Both the position numbers and the translations under genes were made by a program. The notes below the pieces were generated by a model. The model had not been told where the DNA came from, did not search any database, and saw only the letters and a list, made by a program, of their open reading frames with translations. 64,000 nucleotides of DNA from Acidobacteriota bacterium (GTDB taxonomy: Bacteria; Acidobacteriota; Blastocatellia; Pyrinomonadales; Pyrinomonadaceae). Below are positions 50,710-59,890 of the stretch, piece after piece (position 1 is the first letter of the stretch; each line of letters starts with the position of its first letter). The stretch spans positions 79,113-143,112 of the forward strand of contig JAIVJZ010000003.1 of the NCBI GenBank assembly GCA_020199775.1. Reading direction: 5' to 3'.

Positions 50710-50780
50710 CGTCCACCGTCCAACGACCGGGCAACACTGCTTAATGCTTACTGCCTACCGCCTACTACTCGCTGCTCACG
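50591..50780. repeat. Heptamer palindrome P12, one arm inside a gene
   Basis: The left arm (about 50591-50626) has CAGTAAG, CAGTAAG, GAGTAAG, CGGCGAG, CAGTAAG. The right arm (about 50737-50780) has CTTAATG, CTTACTG, CCTACCG, CCTACTA, CTCGCTG, CTCACGT. The arms are about 110 bases apart, the widest of all copies. The left arm is coding for the signal peptide of the Ycf48-like gene; the right arm touches the Wza-like gene's stop. Confidence 0.88.
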
Positions 50781-50782
50781 TT

Positions 50783-51667
50783 TCAGAATCCTCCCGTGAA
50801 GATGCGGAAGAAACTGACGACGGGCAACAGGCTGAGCACTTGATTAAAAGTCTTCAGCCGGTTGCCGGGCACGATGATCTGGTCGCCGGGGTTGAGAAAA
50901 TAGTTGTCCGGCATCTTGCCCTTTTCAATGGCGGCGACATCGATGATCGTCGGCTGCATGAAACCGTTGGCCTGACGCCGCATGACCGCCACCTTCTTCT
51001 TGTTGCCCGTCGGGAGCACGCCGCCGGAGAGCGCGAGCGCCTCGGTGAGCGAGAGGCGGCGCGTCATCGGGCGAATGCCCGGCTGACCCACGTCGCCCAC
51101 CACCCAGAAGACCGCCGACTGCGCCTTGTCGAGCGAGACGGTCACTTTCGGATCGATGACGTACTCGTCGAGTTTCTTCATGATCTCGTCGGCCACCTGC
51201 TTGGTGGTCTTCCCGCCGACAAAGACGCCTTCGGGGATGAGCGGGTGCGAGATGACGGCGTCGGGCGGGATGATGATCCCGGCCTTCGAATAGCGGTCGA
51301 GGTTGAAGACCGTGATCGAGATCACGTCTTCGGGGCCGAGCCGGTAGCTCGACATGAAGTTGTTGTAGTAGGGCACGACGGCCGCCTCTTCCTCCGAAAG
51401 CGTCTCGCGCCGGTTCGCCTGCATCTCCGGCGACATGTCGGAGCGCGGCGGCGCGCTCGTGTCGTCCGGTTCGAGCCGTTCGCCCGCACGCTTCGCCGCG
51501 TCCGAGGGCGCGGGTGCAGTGGCGGTGGTGGTGCGCGGCCGCGTCTTCTGCTCCGGCTTCTGCTTGTCCGCACTTTGCGCGGCGGCCGTCCGAACGGGAG
51601 CCGCGCCGCCCGCGAGCAAGAGACCCGCGAGGGCGAGCGTCGTCAACTTCATCGTTTGGATTTTCAT
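50783..51667 (-). CDS. Polysaccharide export protein (Wza/outer membrane auxiliary family)
   Basis: Encodes 294 residues from the ATG at 51667. A signal peptide (LTTLALAGLLLAGGAAPVRTAAAQ) and a disordered linker precede the polysaccharide biosynthesis/export domain (residues ~105-180: SSYRLGPEDVISITVFNLDRYSKAG in part) and one or more SLBB domains (FWVVGDVGQPGIRPMTRRLSLTEALALSGG in part). Such proteins form the outer membrane channel for capsular or exopolysaccharide. No lipobox cysteine is seen, unlike E. coli Wza. It belongs to the exopolysaccharide/exosortase unit. Confidence 0.88.
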   Translation of the reverse strand: MKIQTMKLTTLALAGLLLAGGAAPVRTAAAQSADKQKPEQKTRPRTTTATAPAPSDAAKRAGERLEPDDTSAPPRSDMSPEMQANRRETLSEEEAAVVPYYNNFMSSYRLGPEDVISITVFNLDRYSKAGIIIPPDAVISHPLIPEGVFVGGKTTKQVADEIMKKLDEYVIDPKVTVSLDKAQSAVFWVVGDVGQPGIRPMTRRLSLTEALALSGGVLPTGNKKKVAVMRRQANGFMQPTIIDVAAIEKGKMPDNYFLNPGDQIIVPGNRLKTFNQVLSLLPVVSFFRIFTGGF

Positions 51668-51712
51668 GTCTGTACCTCTCGAAAACTTCACGCGGCGCGG
51701 CCGGGACTTTAC

Positions 51713-53104
51713 TCAGCGCGCGCCGCGACCGAACAGGATCGTCTTCACCGTCTCGAACAAGATCACCGCGTCGAGCACGAGGCTCTGGTTCTTGATGTAG
51801 TAGAGATCGTATTGCAACTTCTGGCGCGCGTCCTCGATGGACGAACCGTAAGGGTATTTGATCTGCGCCCAGCCGGTCAGCCCCGGCGGGATCAAATGCC
51901 TCTGCGCGTAGAACGGAATCTCCTCGGCGAGTTGCGCGACGAAGTGCGGGCGTTCCGGGCGCGGCCCGACGAAGTTCATCTCGCCTTTGAGGATGTTCCA
52001 GAACTGCGGAATCTCGTCCACGCGAATCTTGCGGATCACGCGCCCGACGCGCGTCGTCCGGTCGTCGCCCGTCTGCGCCCAGACGGGGCCGTCCTTCTCC
52101 GCGTCGAGGCGCATCGAGCGAAACTTCATGATCGTGAACGGGCGGCCGTTTTTGCCGACGCGCTCCTGCCGGTAGAGCGCGGGGCCGGGCGATTCGAGTT
52201 TGATCAGGAGCGCGGTCAACAGCGCGATGGGCAGCGAGACGAGCGCGCCGACGAGCGCGACGCCGCGGTGCAGGAGCGTGCGCGCCACGCCGCTCAGGCG
52301 CGCCTGACGCCCGCGCCCCGAAAAGATGAGCCACGACGGGCGCATCATGTTCAGGTGGACGCGCCCCGTCGTGCGTTCGTAAAACGACGCGCCCTCTTCG
52401 ATGGCGACGTTGCCGCCGAGACTGAGGTCGAGCAGTTGGCGCGTCGGGAACTGGCCGCGCCGCTCGCCCTGCGCGACGATGATGCGGTCGATGTTTTCGC
52501 GCCTCACGATCTGCGCCATGTCGGTCGTCACGCCGATGACGCGCGGGTTGATGATGCTCTTGCCGACGAGCGCGGGGTCGTTGTCCACGAAGCCGACGAT
52601 GCGATAGCCTGCGTCCCTGCGATCTAACACCTCGCGCGCGATCTCGATGGCGGCCGTGCCCGAACCGACGATCAGGATGCGCTCGCCGACCATCGGGTGG
52701 CCGAGCAGCCAGTGGATCGAGACGCGCCAGCCGACCATCAGCGCGAGGGCGAGCGGCAGCGCGATCAGAGAGATGCCGCGGCCGAGCATCAGTTGCGGCA
52801 GCATGTAGAAGACTATCGCCAGCGCGATCCACGCGAGGCCGAGAGCCTGTATGAGACGCAGCACGAGTTCGCGCCGGTCGTGCATGACGACGAAATCGTA
52901 GAGGTCGTAGAGGTAGAACGCGCCGAGGCAGAAGGCGGTGGCGAGCGCGGCCTTGTAGAAACCGTTGCGGGCGACGAGTTCGTAATAAGCGGCGTCGGCG
53001 CCGAGCCGGATTTCCGCAGCCGCGACCATCCCGCCGAACATGAGTAATGCTTCGGCGATGAGCAGCAGCGGCGTGCGGGCGTTGAAACGGCGCGCGGGAC
53101 TCAA
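51713..53104 (-). CDS. Polyprenyl glycosylphosphotransferase (EpsB/PssY-type sugar transferase)
   Basis: Encodes 463 residues. The start is a TTG at 53104 with AAGGAGA just upstream. Five or so N-terminal helices are followed by a Rossmann-like domain (ERILIVGSGTAAIEIAREVL at about residue 140) and a C-terminal bacterial sugar transferase domain with one membrane segment. Landmarks are RQERVGKNGRPFTIMKFRSM, RKIRVDEIPQFWNILKGEM and FVGPRPERP. It puts the first phospho-sugar on the lipid carrier undecaprenyl phosphate and so starts the repeat unit. This type is known from exosortase-linked EPS loci. Confidence 0.92.
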   Translation of the reverse strand: MSPARRFNARTPLLLIAEALLMFGGMVAAAEIRLGADAAYYELVARNGFYKAALATAFCLGAFYLYDLYDFVVMHDRRELVLRLIQALGLAWIALAIVFYMLPQLMLGRGISLIALPLALALMVGWRVSIHWLLGHPMVGERILIVGSGTAAIEIAREVLDRRDAGYRIVGFVDNDPALVGKSIINPRVIGVTTDMAQIVRRENIDRIIVAQGERRGQFPTRQLLDLSLGGNVAIEEGASFYERTTGRVHLNMMRPSWLIFSGRGRQARLSGVARTLLHRGVALVGALVSLPIALLTALLIKLESPGPALYRQERVGKNGRPFTIMKFRSMRLDAEKDGPVWAQTGDDRTTRVGRVIRKIRVDEIPQFWNILKGEMNFVGPRPERPHFVAQLAEEIPFYAQRHLIPPGLTGWAQIKYPYGSSIEDARQKLQYDLYYIKNQSLVLDAVILFETVKTILFGRGAR

Positions 53105-53124
53105 ATGATCTCCTTAACTCAAAT

Positions 53125-53200
53125 GATGAAGTAGGAACGCGGAACGATGAACGGAAAGCCGGTCGCTTTTACTTCATCGTTCATCGTTCCGCGTTCATCG
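53125..53200. repeat. Heptamer palindrome P13
   Basis: The left arm has GATGAAG, TAGGAAC, GCGGAAC, GATGAAC; the right arm is the complement of GATGAAC, GCGGAAC, GATGAAC, GATGAAG. The arms pair with a one-unit shift. The right arm overlaps the last six codons and stop of the BY-kinase gene. Confidence 0.92.
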
Positions 53201-54332
53201 TTTCCTTTTCGTCGCGGCGATAGTAGCGACGTTGGTAATAGCTGCTGCTGTCGTCCTTGTTATCGTCCGCGCCGTTGAGAACGATGCCGAGCAGTCGTTC
53301 GCGCGGGAGCGGTTCGAGCACGCGGTCGAGCGCGGCGTAGCGCGTCTTGCCGGCGCGCACCACCATCAGCGCGGCGTCGGCGCGGCCGATGAGGACGGTG
53401 GCGTCGGTGAAGATGCCGAGCGGCGGCGCGTCGATGATGATGTAATCGAACATGCGGCGCAGTTGGGCGAGGAGCGAACTGAACTTCGGGCCGGAGAGTA
53501 TTTCGGCCACGTTGTCGCGCACGGTGCCGCCCGGCAGCAGGTGCAGCCCGGCGGGTTCGAGTTTGACGATGGTCTCTTGCAAGGTCGTCTCGCCCGCGAG
53601 CACTTCGGAGAGACCGGCGGGCGCGTCGATGCCGAGGTATTCGGCGGCACAGGGGCGGCGCAAGTCGCCGTCGATCAGGAGCGCGCGCACGCCGTCGGTC
53701 TGCGCCAGCAGCCACGCGAGGTTCAAGGCCGTGATGGTCTTGCCCTCCATCACGCCCGCGCTGGAAACGACGATGGCCTGAATGTGCCGACGCTCGCCCG
53801 CGTGCAGGACGCGCGTGCGCAACGCGCGATACTGCTCGGCGTGCGGCGAGCGCGGGTCGGTGATGGCGATGAGGTGTGGTTCGACGCGCGCGTGGGAAAT
53901 TTCCACCGTGGGAAACTCCAACGCGCGCGTCGAGCCGACAGCATCCGTCGTTGCCCCAGCAACACGCGAAGCCTGCCCGCCGGGGAGTGCCGACCCGGCC
54001 GTGGCTGCATCGATGTGCTCAACGGATGCTGAAACGTGCGCCCGTGCGTCAGGCGCGTTGAAGATTGCGGACGTGCGGCGCGAGAACACTTCCGGCGCGG
54101 CGTGACTACTACTACCGCCGCCGTTCGAGTTGCCGTTGGAGTGGCCGTGCGAGTTACCGTTCGCGGGCTGCGCTTCGGCGACGAGCGTCACCTCTTCGTC
54201 GCCTACGGCCGCCGCCGCCGCCGCCGGGGTGGTGGCGGCGCGGCGCGCGGCCGCTGCGGTCTCGTCCGTCGTCTTCGTGTTCGCGTTGCCGTTCTCGGCC
54301 GCGCGCTTCAATGCTTCGTAAACTCTGCCCAT
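53181..54332 (-). CDS. BY-kinase/CpsD-type ATPase of exopolysaccharide synthesis
   Basis: Encodes 383 residues from the ATG at 54332. An N-terminal ~160 residues are low complexity (Ala, Asn, Gly, Ser), then a MinD/ParA-like domain: P-loop region VVSSAGVMEGKTITALNLAW, Walker A-prime RALLIDGDLRRP, Walker B YIIIDAPPLG. The C-terminus is Tyr-rich (SSSYYQRRYYRRDE), the usual autophosphorylation cluster of bacterial tyrosine kinases. The P-loop reads AGVMEGKT rather than the usual PGEGKS, a departure to check. It controls polymer length with the Wzz-like protein. The last residues and stop are encoded by an arm of P13. The start overlaps the upstream ATPase stop as TGATG. Confidence 0.9.
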   Translation of the reverse strand: MGRVYEALKRAAENGNANTKTTDETAAAARRAATTPAAAAAAVGDEEVTLVAEAQPANGNSHGHSNGNSNGGGSSSHAAPEVFSRRTSAIFNAPDARAHVSASVEHIDAATAGSALPGGQASRVAGATTDAVGSTRALEFPTVEISHARVEPHLIAITDPRSPHAEQYRALRTRVLHAGERRHIQAIVVSSAGVMEGKTITALNLAWLLAQTDGVRALLIDGDLRRPCAAEYLGIDAPAGLSEVLAGETTLQETIVKLEPAGLHLLPGGTVRDNVAEILSGPKFSSLLAQLRRMFDYIIIDAPPLGIFTDATVLIGRADAALMVVRAGKTRYAALDRVLEPLPRERLLGIVLNGADDNKDDSSSYYQRRYYRRDEKETMNAER

Positions 54333-55411
54333 CACCTGTCTCCCATCACATCCCAACGCCGGAAGGCCGCGCCGATGTCGTTCACATCGGGCGAAGGCGT
54401 CGCGGGTGTTTCTTCCAACTCCTCTTCGCGCGTGTGCGCCGAAGAATATTTTGTTGACGACTGCTGCGGCCGCGCCACCTCGTCAACCGCCGTCGCCTGC
54501 GCGCTGCCCGCAGACCACAACTCCGCGCGCCCCTGCGCGTTGAAGATGCGCGCGGGCGACTCCTGCTCCTCGATTGAAAGGCGACTGCTGTTATGGCGCG
54601 CGTCCGGCAACATGTCGAACGTGTCGGCCACCTCTTCGATAACGGCGCGCGAGATGGTGTGCAGCCCGGCGGCGTAGCCCGTGAGCATCGCGTTGTCGCA
54701 GAGGTTGTTGATCTGCCGAGGTATCCCTGCGGCGCAACGGAAGATGTAGTCAATCGCGCCGGGCGAAAAGATGTCCGTGCGCGCCGCGCCCGCCACCAGC
54801 AGGCGCGCTTTGACATAACGCTCCGTCTCCTCGATGTTCGGCAGCGGCTTGATCTCGCAGCGCAGGGCGACGCGCTGTTTCAACTGCCGGAGGTCGGGGT
54901 TGTTCAACACGTCGCGCAGTTCGGGCTGGCCGGTCAGGACGATCTGCAACTGCTTGGCCGCGTCCGACTCGAAATTCGAGAGCAACCTGATCTCTTCGAG
55001 CACGGAGGTCGAGAGGCCGTGCGCCTCGTCGATGATGAGCACGGTGCGCAGGCCGCGCGCGTGCCGCGCTTCCAGAGTTTTGCCGAGGGCGAACAGCAGT
55101 TCCGACTTGTTCTCCCACTCCTGTACGTCGAAGAGGCGCGCGACGTGTTGATAAAATTCCGGCACGGTGAGGCGCGGGTTGAAGATGTAACCGACGAGCA
55201 CGGTGCGGTCGAGTCGCTGCATCATCCAGCGCAGGATGGTCGTCTTGCCCGTGCCCACTTCGCCCGTCACGACGATCAAGCCCTTGCCGCTCTCGATGCC
55301 GTAGTGCAGGTTCGCCATCGCCTCCGTGTGCGAAGGCGTGAAGTAGATGAAGCGCGGGTCGGGCGTCAGCGCGAACGGCAACTCTTTGAGACCGTAGAAC
55401 TCTTTGTACAA
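54332..55411 (-). CDS. ExeA-type AAA ATPase of the exosortase/EPS locus
   Basis: Encodes 359 residues. It starts MYKEFYGLKELPFALTPDP, the standard opening of this family, then Walker A VVTGEVGTGKTTILRWMM, Walker B TVLIIDEAHGLS, sensor VLTGQPELRDVL, and an R-finger region GIPRQINNLCDNAML. A tail of about 90 residues is poorly conserved and acidic. Such ATPases (ExeA/GspA-like) occur in exosortase-linked EPS loci; a link to envelope assembly or secretion is assumed. The stop overlaps the kinase start by one base. Confidence 0.9.
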   Translation of the reverse strand: MYKEFYGLKELPFALTPDPRFIYFTPSHTEAMANLHYGIESGKGLIVVTGEVGTGKTTILRWMMQRLDRTVLVGYIFNPRLTVPEFYQHVARLFDVQEWENKSELLFALGKTLEARHARGLRTVLIIDEAHGLSTSVLEEIRLLSNFESDAAKQLQIVLTGQPELRDVLNNPDLRQLKQRVALRCEIKPLPNIEETERYVKARLLVAGAARTDIFSPGAIDYIFRCAAGIPRQINNLCDNAMLTGYAAGLHTISRAVIEEVADTFDMLPDARHNSSRLSIEEQESPARIFNAQGRAELWSAGSAQATAVDEVARPQQSSTKYSSAHTREEELEETPATPSPDVNDIGAAFRRWDVMGDR

Positions 55412-55424
55412 CTCTTAACCTCCG

Positions 55425-55514
55425 AAACGACGAACGCGAAACGACGAGCGATGAAGCGAAAGCGGCGGCAAAGTTTTTCCATTCATCGTCCCGCGTCCAT
55501 CGTTCATCGTTCAA
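55425..55514. repeat. Heptamer palindrome P14, degenerate
   Basis: The left arm has ACGACGAACGCG, GAAACGACGA and GCGATGAA; the right arm has TTCATCGTCCCGCG and TCCATCGTTCATCG. Pairing is about 80 percent. It lies between the Wzz-like stop (inside the right arm) and the ExeA-type gene's start region. Confidence 0.8.
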
Positions 55515-57130
55515 GACAAGAACAGTTCGAAGACGCGCGAGAACCTCAGGGCGAGCGCGAGCGCGGGGATGCTGAGGACGGCGACGGCGAGACCGGCGAA
55601 GGCCGTCGCCATGCGACGCATGCGGGCGCGCCGCTGCTCCTTCGGCGTCAGGAGCTCGGGCACCGAGATGAGCACCGGCAGCCCCGTGTAGTGGCGCGCG
55701 TCCTCGACGCTCTGAATCGTCAGCAGGCGCGGCAACTCGAAGGCGGCGGCGAAGGCGAGGCCGAAGGCGAGACCGAGCGCGAGGCCGAGCGCGATGAGCA
55801 GCGGCCGCTTCGGCGCGACGGGGCGTTCGGGCAAACTCGCCGGGTCGATCACCTGAATCGTCTCGCCCTGCGCGGAAGCGGTGGCGGCCACGTTCAGGTC
55901 GGATTTCTGTTTCTTCAACAGCAACTCGTCATAGGCGGCCTTCTTCGTCTGGTAGTCGCGGTCGAGCGAACTGAGCGCGACTTCGGCCTGCGGCACGCGG
56001 CTCAACTGCGACTGCACCTCGCTGATCTGCGCCGAGGTCTGCGCGAGCAACTTCTCCTGCCGCGCGATCTCGCCTTCGATGCCCTGCATGTTGGCCTTGA
56101 TGGTGGAGGCGCGCGGGTCGGTGCGGCTCGCCACGCGCTTCGACTTCTCCGCGACGCGGTTCTTAAAGTCGTCGGTCAACTCCTGCTTGCTGCGCTTGAC
56201 GGCGGCGATCTCCTGTTGCTTGTTGACGACATCGGGAGCCTTCGGCTTAAAGACCGTCAGCAGGTTCTGCAACTCGGCGTCGAGTTGCGATTCGCGCTTG
56301 GAGAGTTCGGCCCACGCGGGCGTCGTCTTCGGGTCGGTCACGCTGTCGAGCACGTCTTCCTTGTCGGCTTGAAACTGCTTCTCGATGTCGCCGAATTGCG
56401 TCGAGAGCATCGTCTTCTGGTCGCGCAGGCGGCCGATGTCGGAGATGTAGGCTTTCTGCTGTTCGTAGAGGCCGCTCAGGCGCGTCACGAGCGAGGTGGC
56501 CTGCGTCGGCAGGTTGTTGATGTTGCCTTGCAGCGTCTGGAGGCGGCGGTCGTCAACGATTTTGAGTTCGGCCTGCGCCGCGTCGAGTTGCTGCTGGAGA
56601 AACTTGGCGGTTTCGTCCGCCCCTTGCGTCTGCTGCTTGAGTTGCGCGTTGACGTACTTGCTGGCGAGGTCGCTTGTGACCCGCTGCGTGACGTTGCGGT
56701 CGGGGCCTTTGAAGGTGATCGTGAAACCGTTGGTGATGTCGTTGCGGCTCTTGTTGACCTCGATCTGCGTGTCCTTCTTCACCATGCGTTCGACGAGCAG
56801 TTCCATCGGCTCGCCGCGCAGCCGCTCCCGTGCGTAGAGGTTATAGGTCGTGATCAGCGGTTCGAGCGACGAACGGCTGAAGACTTCCTGACCAATGGCG
56901 TTGATGCGGATCGTGAGATCGTCGTCGGACAGTTGCGGCACGATGCCCTGCATGATGTTCGAGGGACGCACCGTGAGGAGCGTGCTCGACTGGTAGACGT
57001 TCGGCAAACGCCACACGACGATGGCGACCGCCGCCGAGACGACGATGGCCGGCAGGAAGATGAGCCACTTGCGCTTCCACAAGATCGACGCGTACTCGCC
57101 CGGTTTCCTCTGACGAAATTCGACACTCAT
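55511..57130 (-). CDS. Wzz/GumC-type polysaccharide chain-length determinant
   Basis: Encodes 539 residues. One membrane helix near the N-terminus (WLIFLPAIVVSAAVAIVVW) and one near residue 440 (PLLIALGLALGLAFGLAFAAAF) bound a long periplasmic coiled-coil region. The protein finishes with a further hydrophobic helix. The Wzz signature lies at the start (KPGEYASILWKRKW, VYQSSTLLTVRP), and the C-terminal motif before the helix is the usual proline-rich IQVIDPASLPERPVAPKRP. It lacks a kinase domain of its own, which is supplied by the BY-kinase two genes on. It sets polymer length at the inner membrane. The stop lies in palindrome P14. Confidence 0.93.
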   Translation of the reverse strand: MSVEFRQRKPGEYASILWKRKWLIFLPAIVVSAAVAIVVWRLPNVYQSSTLLTVRPSNIMQGIVPQLSDDDLTIRINAIGQEVFSRSSLEPLITTYNLYARERLRGEPMELLVERMVKKDTQIEVNKSRNDITNGFTITFKGPDRNVTQRVTSDLASKYVNAQLKQQTQGADETAKFLQQQLDAAQAELKIVDDRRLQTLQGNINNLPTQATSLVTRLSGLYEQQKAYISDIGRLRDQKTMLSTQFGDIEKQFQADKEDVLDSVTDPKTTPAWAELSKRESQLDAELQNLLTVFKPKAPDVVNKQQEIAAVKRSKQELTDDFKNRVAEKSKRVASRTDPRASTIKANMQGIEGEIARQEKLLAQTSAQISEVQSQLSRVPQAEVALSSLDRDYQTKKAAYDELLLKKQKSDLNVAATASAQGETIQVIDPASLPERPVAPKRPLLIALGLALGLAFGLAFAAAFELPRLLTIQSVEDARHYTGLPVLISVPELLTPKEQRRARMRRMATAFAGLAVAVLSIPALALALRFSRVFELFLS

Positions 57131-57168
57131 AGTTCAACCCTCTCTTCGCTTAACACTGGTCTCCCCGG

Positions 57169-59616
57169 TCACAAAGAGGCGAGCGTTTTGCGCGTCTCCT
57201 GCTCGTGCTCCGGCGAGAGCTTATTGCCTTTGGTCGTGTTCAGGGCTTGTTGCAACTGCTGGCGCGCTTCCGCCTTGCGCCCGGCGGCGGCGAGCGCAAG
57301 ACCGAGGTGATAGCGATAGACCGCGCTGTCGACGCCGCGAGCCGTCGTCTGCCGCACGGCCTTTTGCAGTTGCTCGACGGCCGCCGCGTGCAGCCCCTTC
57401 TTGTAATAGACCCAGCCGAGCGTGTCGGCATAACCCGGTTCTTCGGGAAACTTCTGGACGACGCCCTGCGCGAGCCGGACGGCTTCGTCCAAATTGCCCT
57501 TGCCGTATTCGGCGTAGTTCCACGCGAGATTGTTGGCGGCGAAAGCGTTCTCGGCGTTGATGGTCAGGGCGTGCTTGTAGGCCGCCGTCGAGGCGTCGTA
57601 ATTCTTGCGCCCGTCTTCGACCATGCCGATGAGCATGTAGGGCGTCGGGTCGTCGGGACGCTTCTCGCTCATGCGGCGAAACTCTGCGATGGCCTCGTCG
57701 GGTCGGTTCGTGTTGACGTAGAGCGAGCCGAGGGCGTTGAGCGCGGGGACGAAACCGGAGTCGAGTTCGAGCGTGCGGCGCAGGGCGGCTTCGGCCTGTT
57801 GCGCGTGCTGCTTCATCCCCTCCGCATTCCCCTGACCCATGGCCGCGCCGCTCTGCTTGCCGTAGATGACCGACTTGAGGAAATGGAGGCTGGCCGTGTT
57901 GGGGCGCGCGGCCGTGGCCTGATCCACGCGCGCGTGCGCCTCGTCGAACTTACCCTGCGACGTGTAGAGGTTGATCAGGCCGTTGAGCGCGTCGTAGTTC
58001 GCCGCGTCGAGCGAGAGCGCGCGCTCGTAGTGCTGCATGGCCTCGTCCGGCTTGCGCTCGGCGAGCGAGACGGCCGCGAGGTTGACGTGCGACGCGGGCG
58101 CGTTCGGCATGAGGTCGCGCGCCTGCGTGAAATCGGCGCGGGCGGCGGCCGTGTTCTGCGGCTGCGACTGCAAGTGGGTCGTGGCGCGCGCGGTCAGGGT
58201 TTTGGAGCGCAGTTCGTTCAGGAGTTGCGGCGATTGGCGCGCGTCGGGCGTGGTCTTGTCCAGACGCGCGAGCAGGTCGGTGGCGAGTCGTTGCGCGTTG
58301 GCCGCGTCTCCGGCGGCGAGATTGATCTGCACCTGCATCAATTTGCCGGGCAGGTAATCGGGGTGGAACTTTTCGAGGTCGCCCGCGTAGATGCGCGACT
58401 GCTCCATCTGCCCGGCGCGGAAGCTGGCCTCGGCCATAAAGTAGAGTCCGGCCTGATCGCGCGGCTCGATCTTCAAGACCTGTTTGAGGTCTTCGATGGC
58501 GTCTTTCGGCCTGTCCTGATTGAGCCTGAGGCGCGCGCGCAGGATTAAGCCTTCGCGGTCGTTCGCGTTCTTCTTGAGCGACTCTTCGACCTGCGCCGCC
58601 GCGCCCGTCTGGTCGCCGCGCTGCAACATCAACTCGGCGAGACGGTGACGGCCGCGCGCATAATCGGGCGCGCTTGCGACGATCTGCTGGTAGATATTCG
58701 CGGCCTCGTCGTAGCGGCCGGTGGAGGCGTAGAAATCGGCGAGCACGGCGCGGCCTTCCGGCCGTTCGCCGTCAACTTCGGCGAGGGCTTTGAAGGCTTC
58801 CTCGGCGCGGTCGAGTTGTTTGTTGACGAGGTAGAAACTGGCGAGCGTGAGTCGCGCGTCGCGGTTCTTCGGGTCAACTTCGACGGCGCGGCGAAACTCC
58901 GCCTCGGCCATGTCGAGCCGGTTCTGCGAGACGTAGAACTTGGCGTATTCGAGGTGCGCGAGCGCGGAGCGGTCGTTGATGGAGAGGGCGCGCTTGTAAA
59001 CTTCTTCGGCCTTCGCAGGCTCGTTCACCTGCCGGTGGAAGAGCGCGAGACTCATCAACGACTCGATGCGCTGCGGGTTGAGTTCGACGGCGCGCGTGAT
59101 GGCGGCGAAAGCCTCTTCGCGCTTGCCCGAGGCGAACAGCACGCTGCCCTTGAGGATGTGGCCTTCGATGTGGTTCGGGTCTTTTTGCAACACATCCTGA
59201 TAAAGCCGCTCGGCCTCGACGCGGAATTCGTCCTTCTGCTCGCGCTGGTAGAAGAGAATATAGTAGTTGCCGAGGCGCACGCGCGCGTCGAGGTTGTTGG
59301 CGTCAAGCGCGATGGTGCGGCGCAACTCGTCGAGGGCTTGCGGGTACTGCTCCATGCCCTCGTAGGCACGCGCCAGCCCCCAGTGCGCCTGTGCCAGTTT
59401 GTCGTCAATCTGGACGGCGTTGCGGAATTCGAGCGACGCCTCCTGAAACTTCTTCTCGGTCAGGTAGGCTTCGCCGCGCTGGACGTGTTCGGCTTTGGCT
59501 TTTTCGGGGTTGGAACAGGCGACGGTCGCAAACGCGCAGGCGGCGACGATGAAGGTGAGCAAAACAGACGACAAACTCCGGCCACTGCCGGAGCGCGGGC
59601 ACTCTTTGTGATTCAT
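57169..59616 (-). CDS. PrsT-like TPR-repeat lipoprotein of the PEP-CTERM/exosortase system
   Basis: Encodes 815 residues. The lipobox (FATVACSN) follows a hydrophobic stretch, so the mature N-terminus is a lipid-bearing cysteine. From residue ~45 to the end there are about 18-20 TPR-like repeats (for example HVQRGEAYLTEKKFQEASLEF, ARVRLGNYYILFYQREQKDE, AALRRTLELDSGFVPALNALG). The length and layout match the TPR lipoprotein PrsT of exosortase loci. It may form a scaffold between outer membrane and periplasmic parts. EpsI and the exosortase lie just upstream on the same strand. Confidence 0.88.
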   Translation of the reverse strand: MNHKECPRSGSGRSLSSVLLTFIVAACAFATVACSNPEKAKAEHVQRGEAYLTEKKFQEASLEFRNAVQIDDKLAQAHWGLARAYEGMEQYPQALDELRRTIALDANNLDARVRLGNYYILFYQREQKDEFRVEAERLYQDVLQKDPNHIEGHILKGSVLFASGKREEAFAAITRAVELNPQRIESLMSLALFHRQVNEPAKAEEVYKRALSINDRSALAHLEYAKFYVSQNRLDMAEAEFRRAVEVDPKNRDARLTLASFYLVNKQLDRAEEAFKALAEVDGERPEGRAVLADFYASTGRYDEAANIYQQIVASAPDYARGRHRLAELMLQRGDQTGAAAQVEESLKKNANDREGLILRARLRLNQDRPKDAIEDLKQVLKIEPRDQAGLYFMAEASFRAGQMEQSRIYAGDLEKFHPDYLPGKLMQVQINLAAGDAANAQRLATDLLARLDKTTPDARQSPQLLNELRSKTLTARATTHLQSQPQNTAAARADFTQARDLMPNAPASHVNLAAVSLAERKPDEAMQHYERALSLDAANYDALNGLINLYTSQGKFDEAHARVDQATAARPNTASLHFLKSVIYGKQSGAAMGQGNAEGMKQHAQQAEAALRRTLELDSGFVPALNALGSLYVNTNRPDEAIAEFRRMSEKRPDDPTPYMLIGMVEDGRKNYDASTAAYKHALTINAENAFAANNLAWNYAEYGKGNLDEAVRLAQGVVQKFPEEPGYADTLGWVYYKKGLHAAAVEQLQKAVRQTTARGVDSAVYRYHLGLALAAAGRKAEARQQLQQALNTTKGNKLSPEHEQETRKTLASL

Positions 59617-59810
59617 CTCGGTCTTTCGGACTCCTTCGCGGCTCTTGCCGTCTGCTCGACCGGGGCAACGGTCTTTGAGCGGCAGCCGCGTCTGTTTTAG
59701 TTAAGCCGTCGGTACATCGGCTCGTTTAGGCCGCTTGCGGGTGAGGCACACCCCGAACGGCGTTAAACTCCACGATCATAAAACCGACAATCGGATTTCT
59801 CTTCCTGAAA

Positions 59811-59841
59811 GGGCGGCTGCAAATTTCCCCAAGAGCCGCCC
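59811..59841 (-). terminator. Possible hairpin between epsI and the PrsT-like gene
   Basis: GGGCGGCT with AGCCGCCC across a 15-base loop, followed by TTTC on the minus strand, about 50 bases after the epsI stop. It may attenuate rather than end transcription. Confidence 0.4.
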
Positions 59842-59890
59842 CAATTCATGTTACCACTTCCCTCCCGCTTCGCGTCCAACTTTCCCACGC

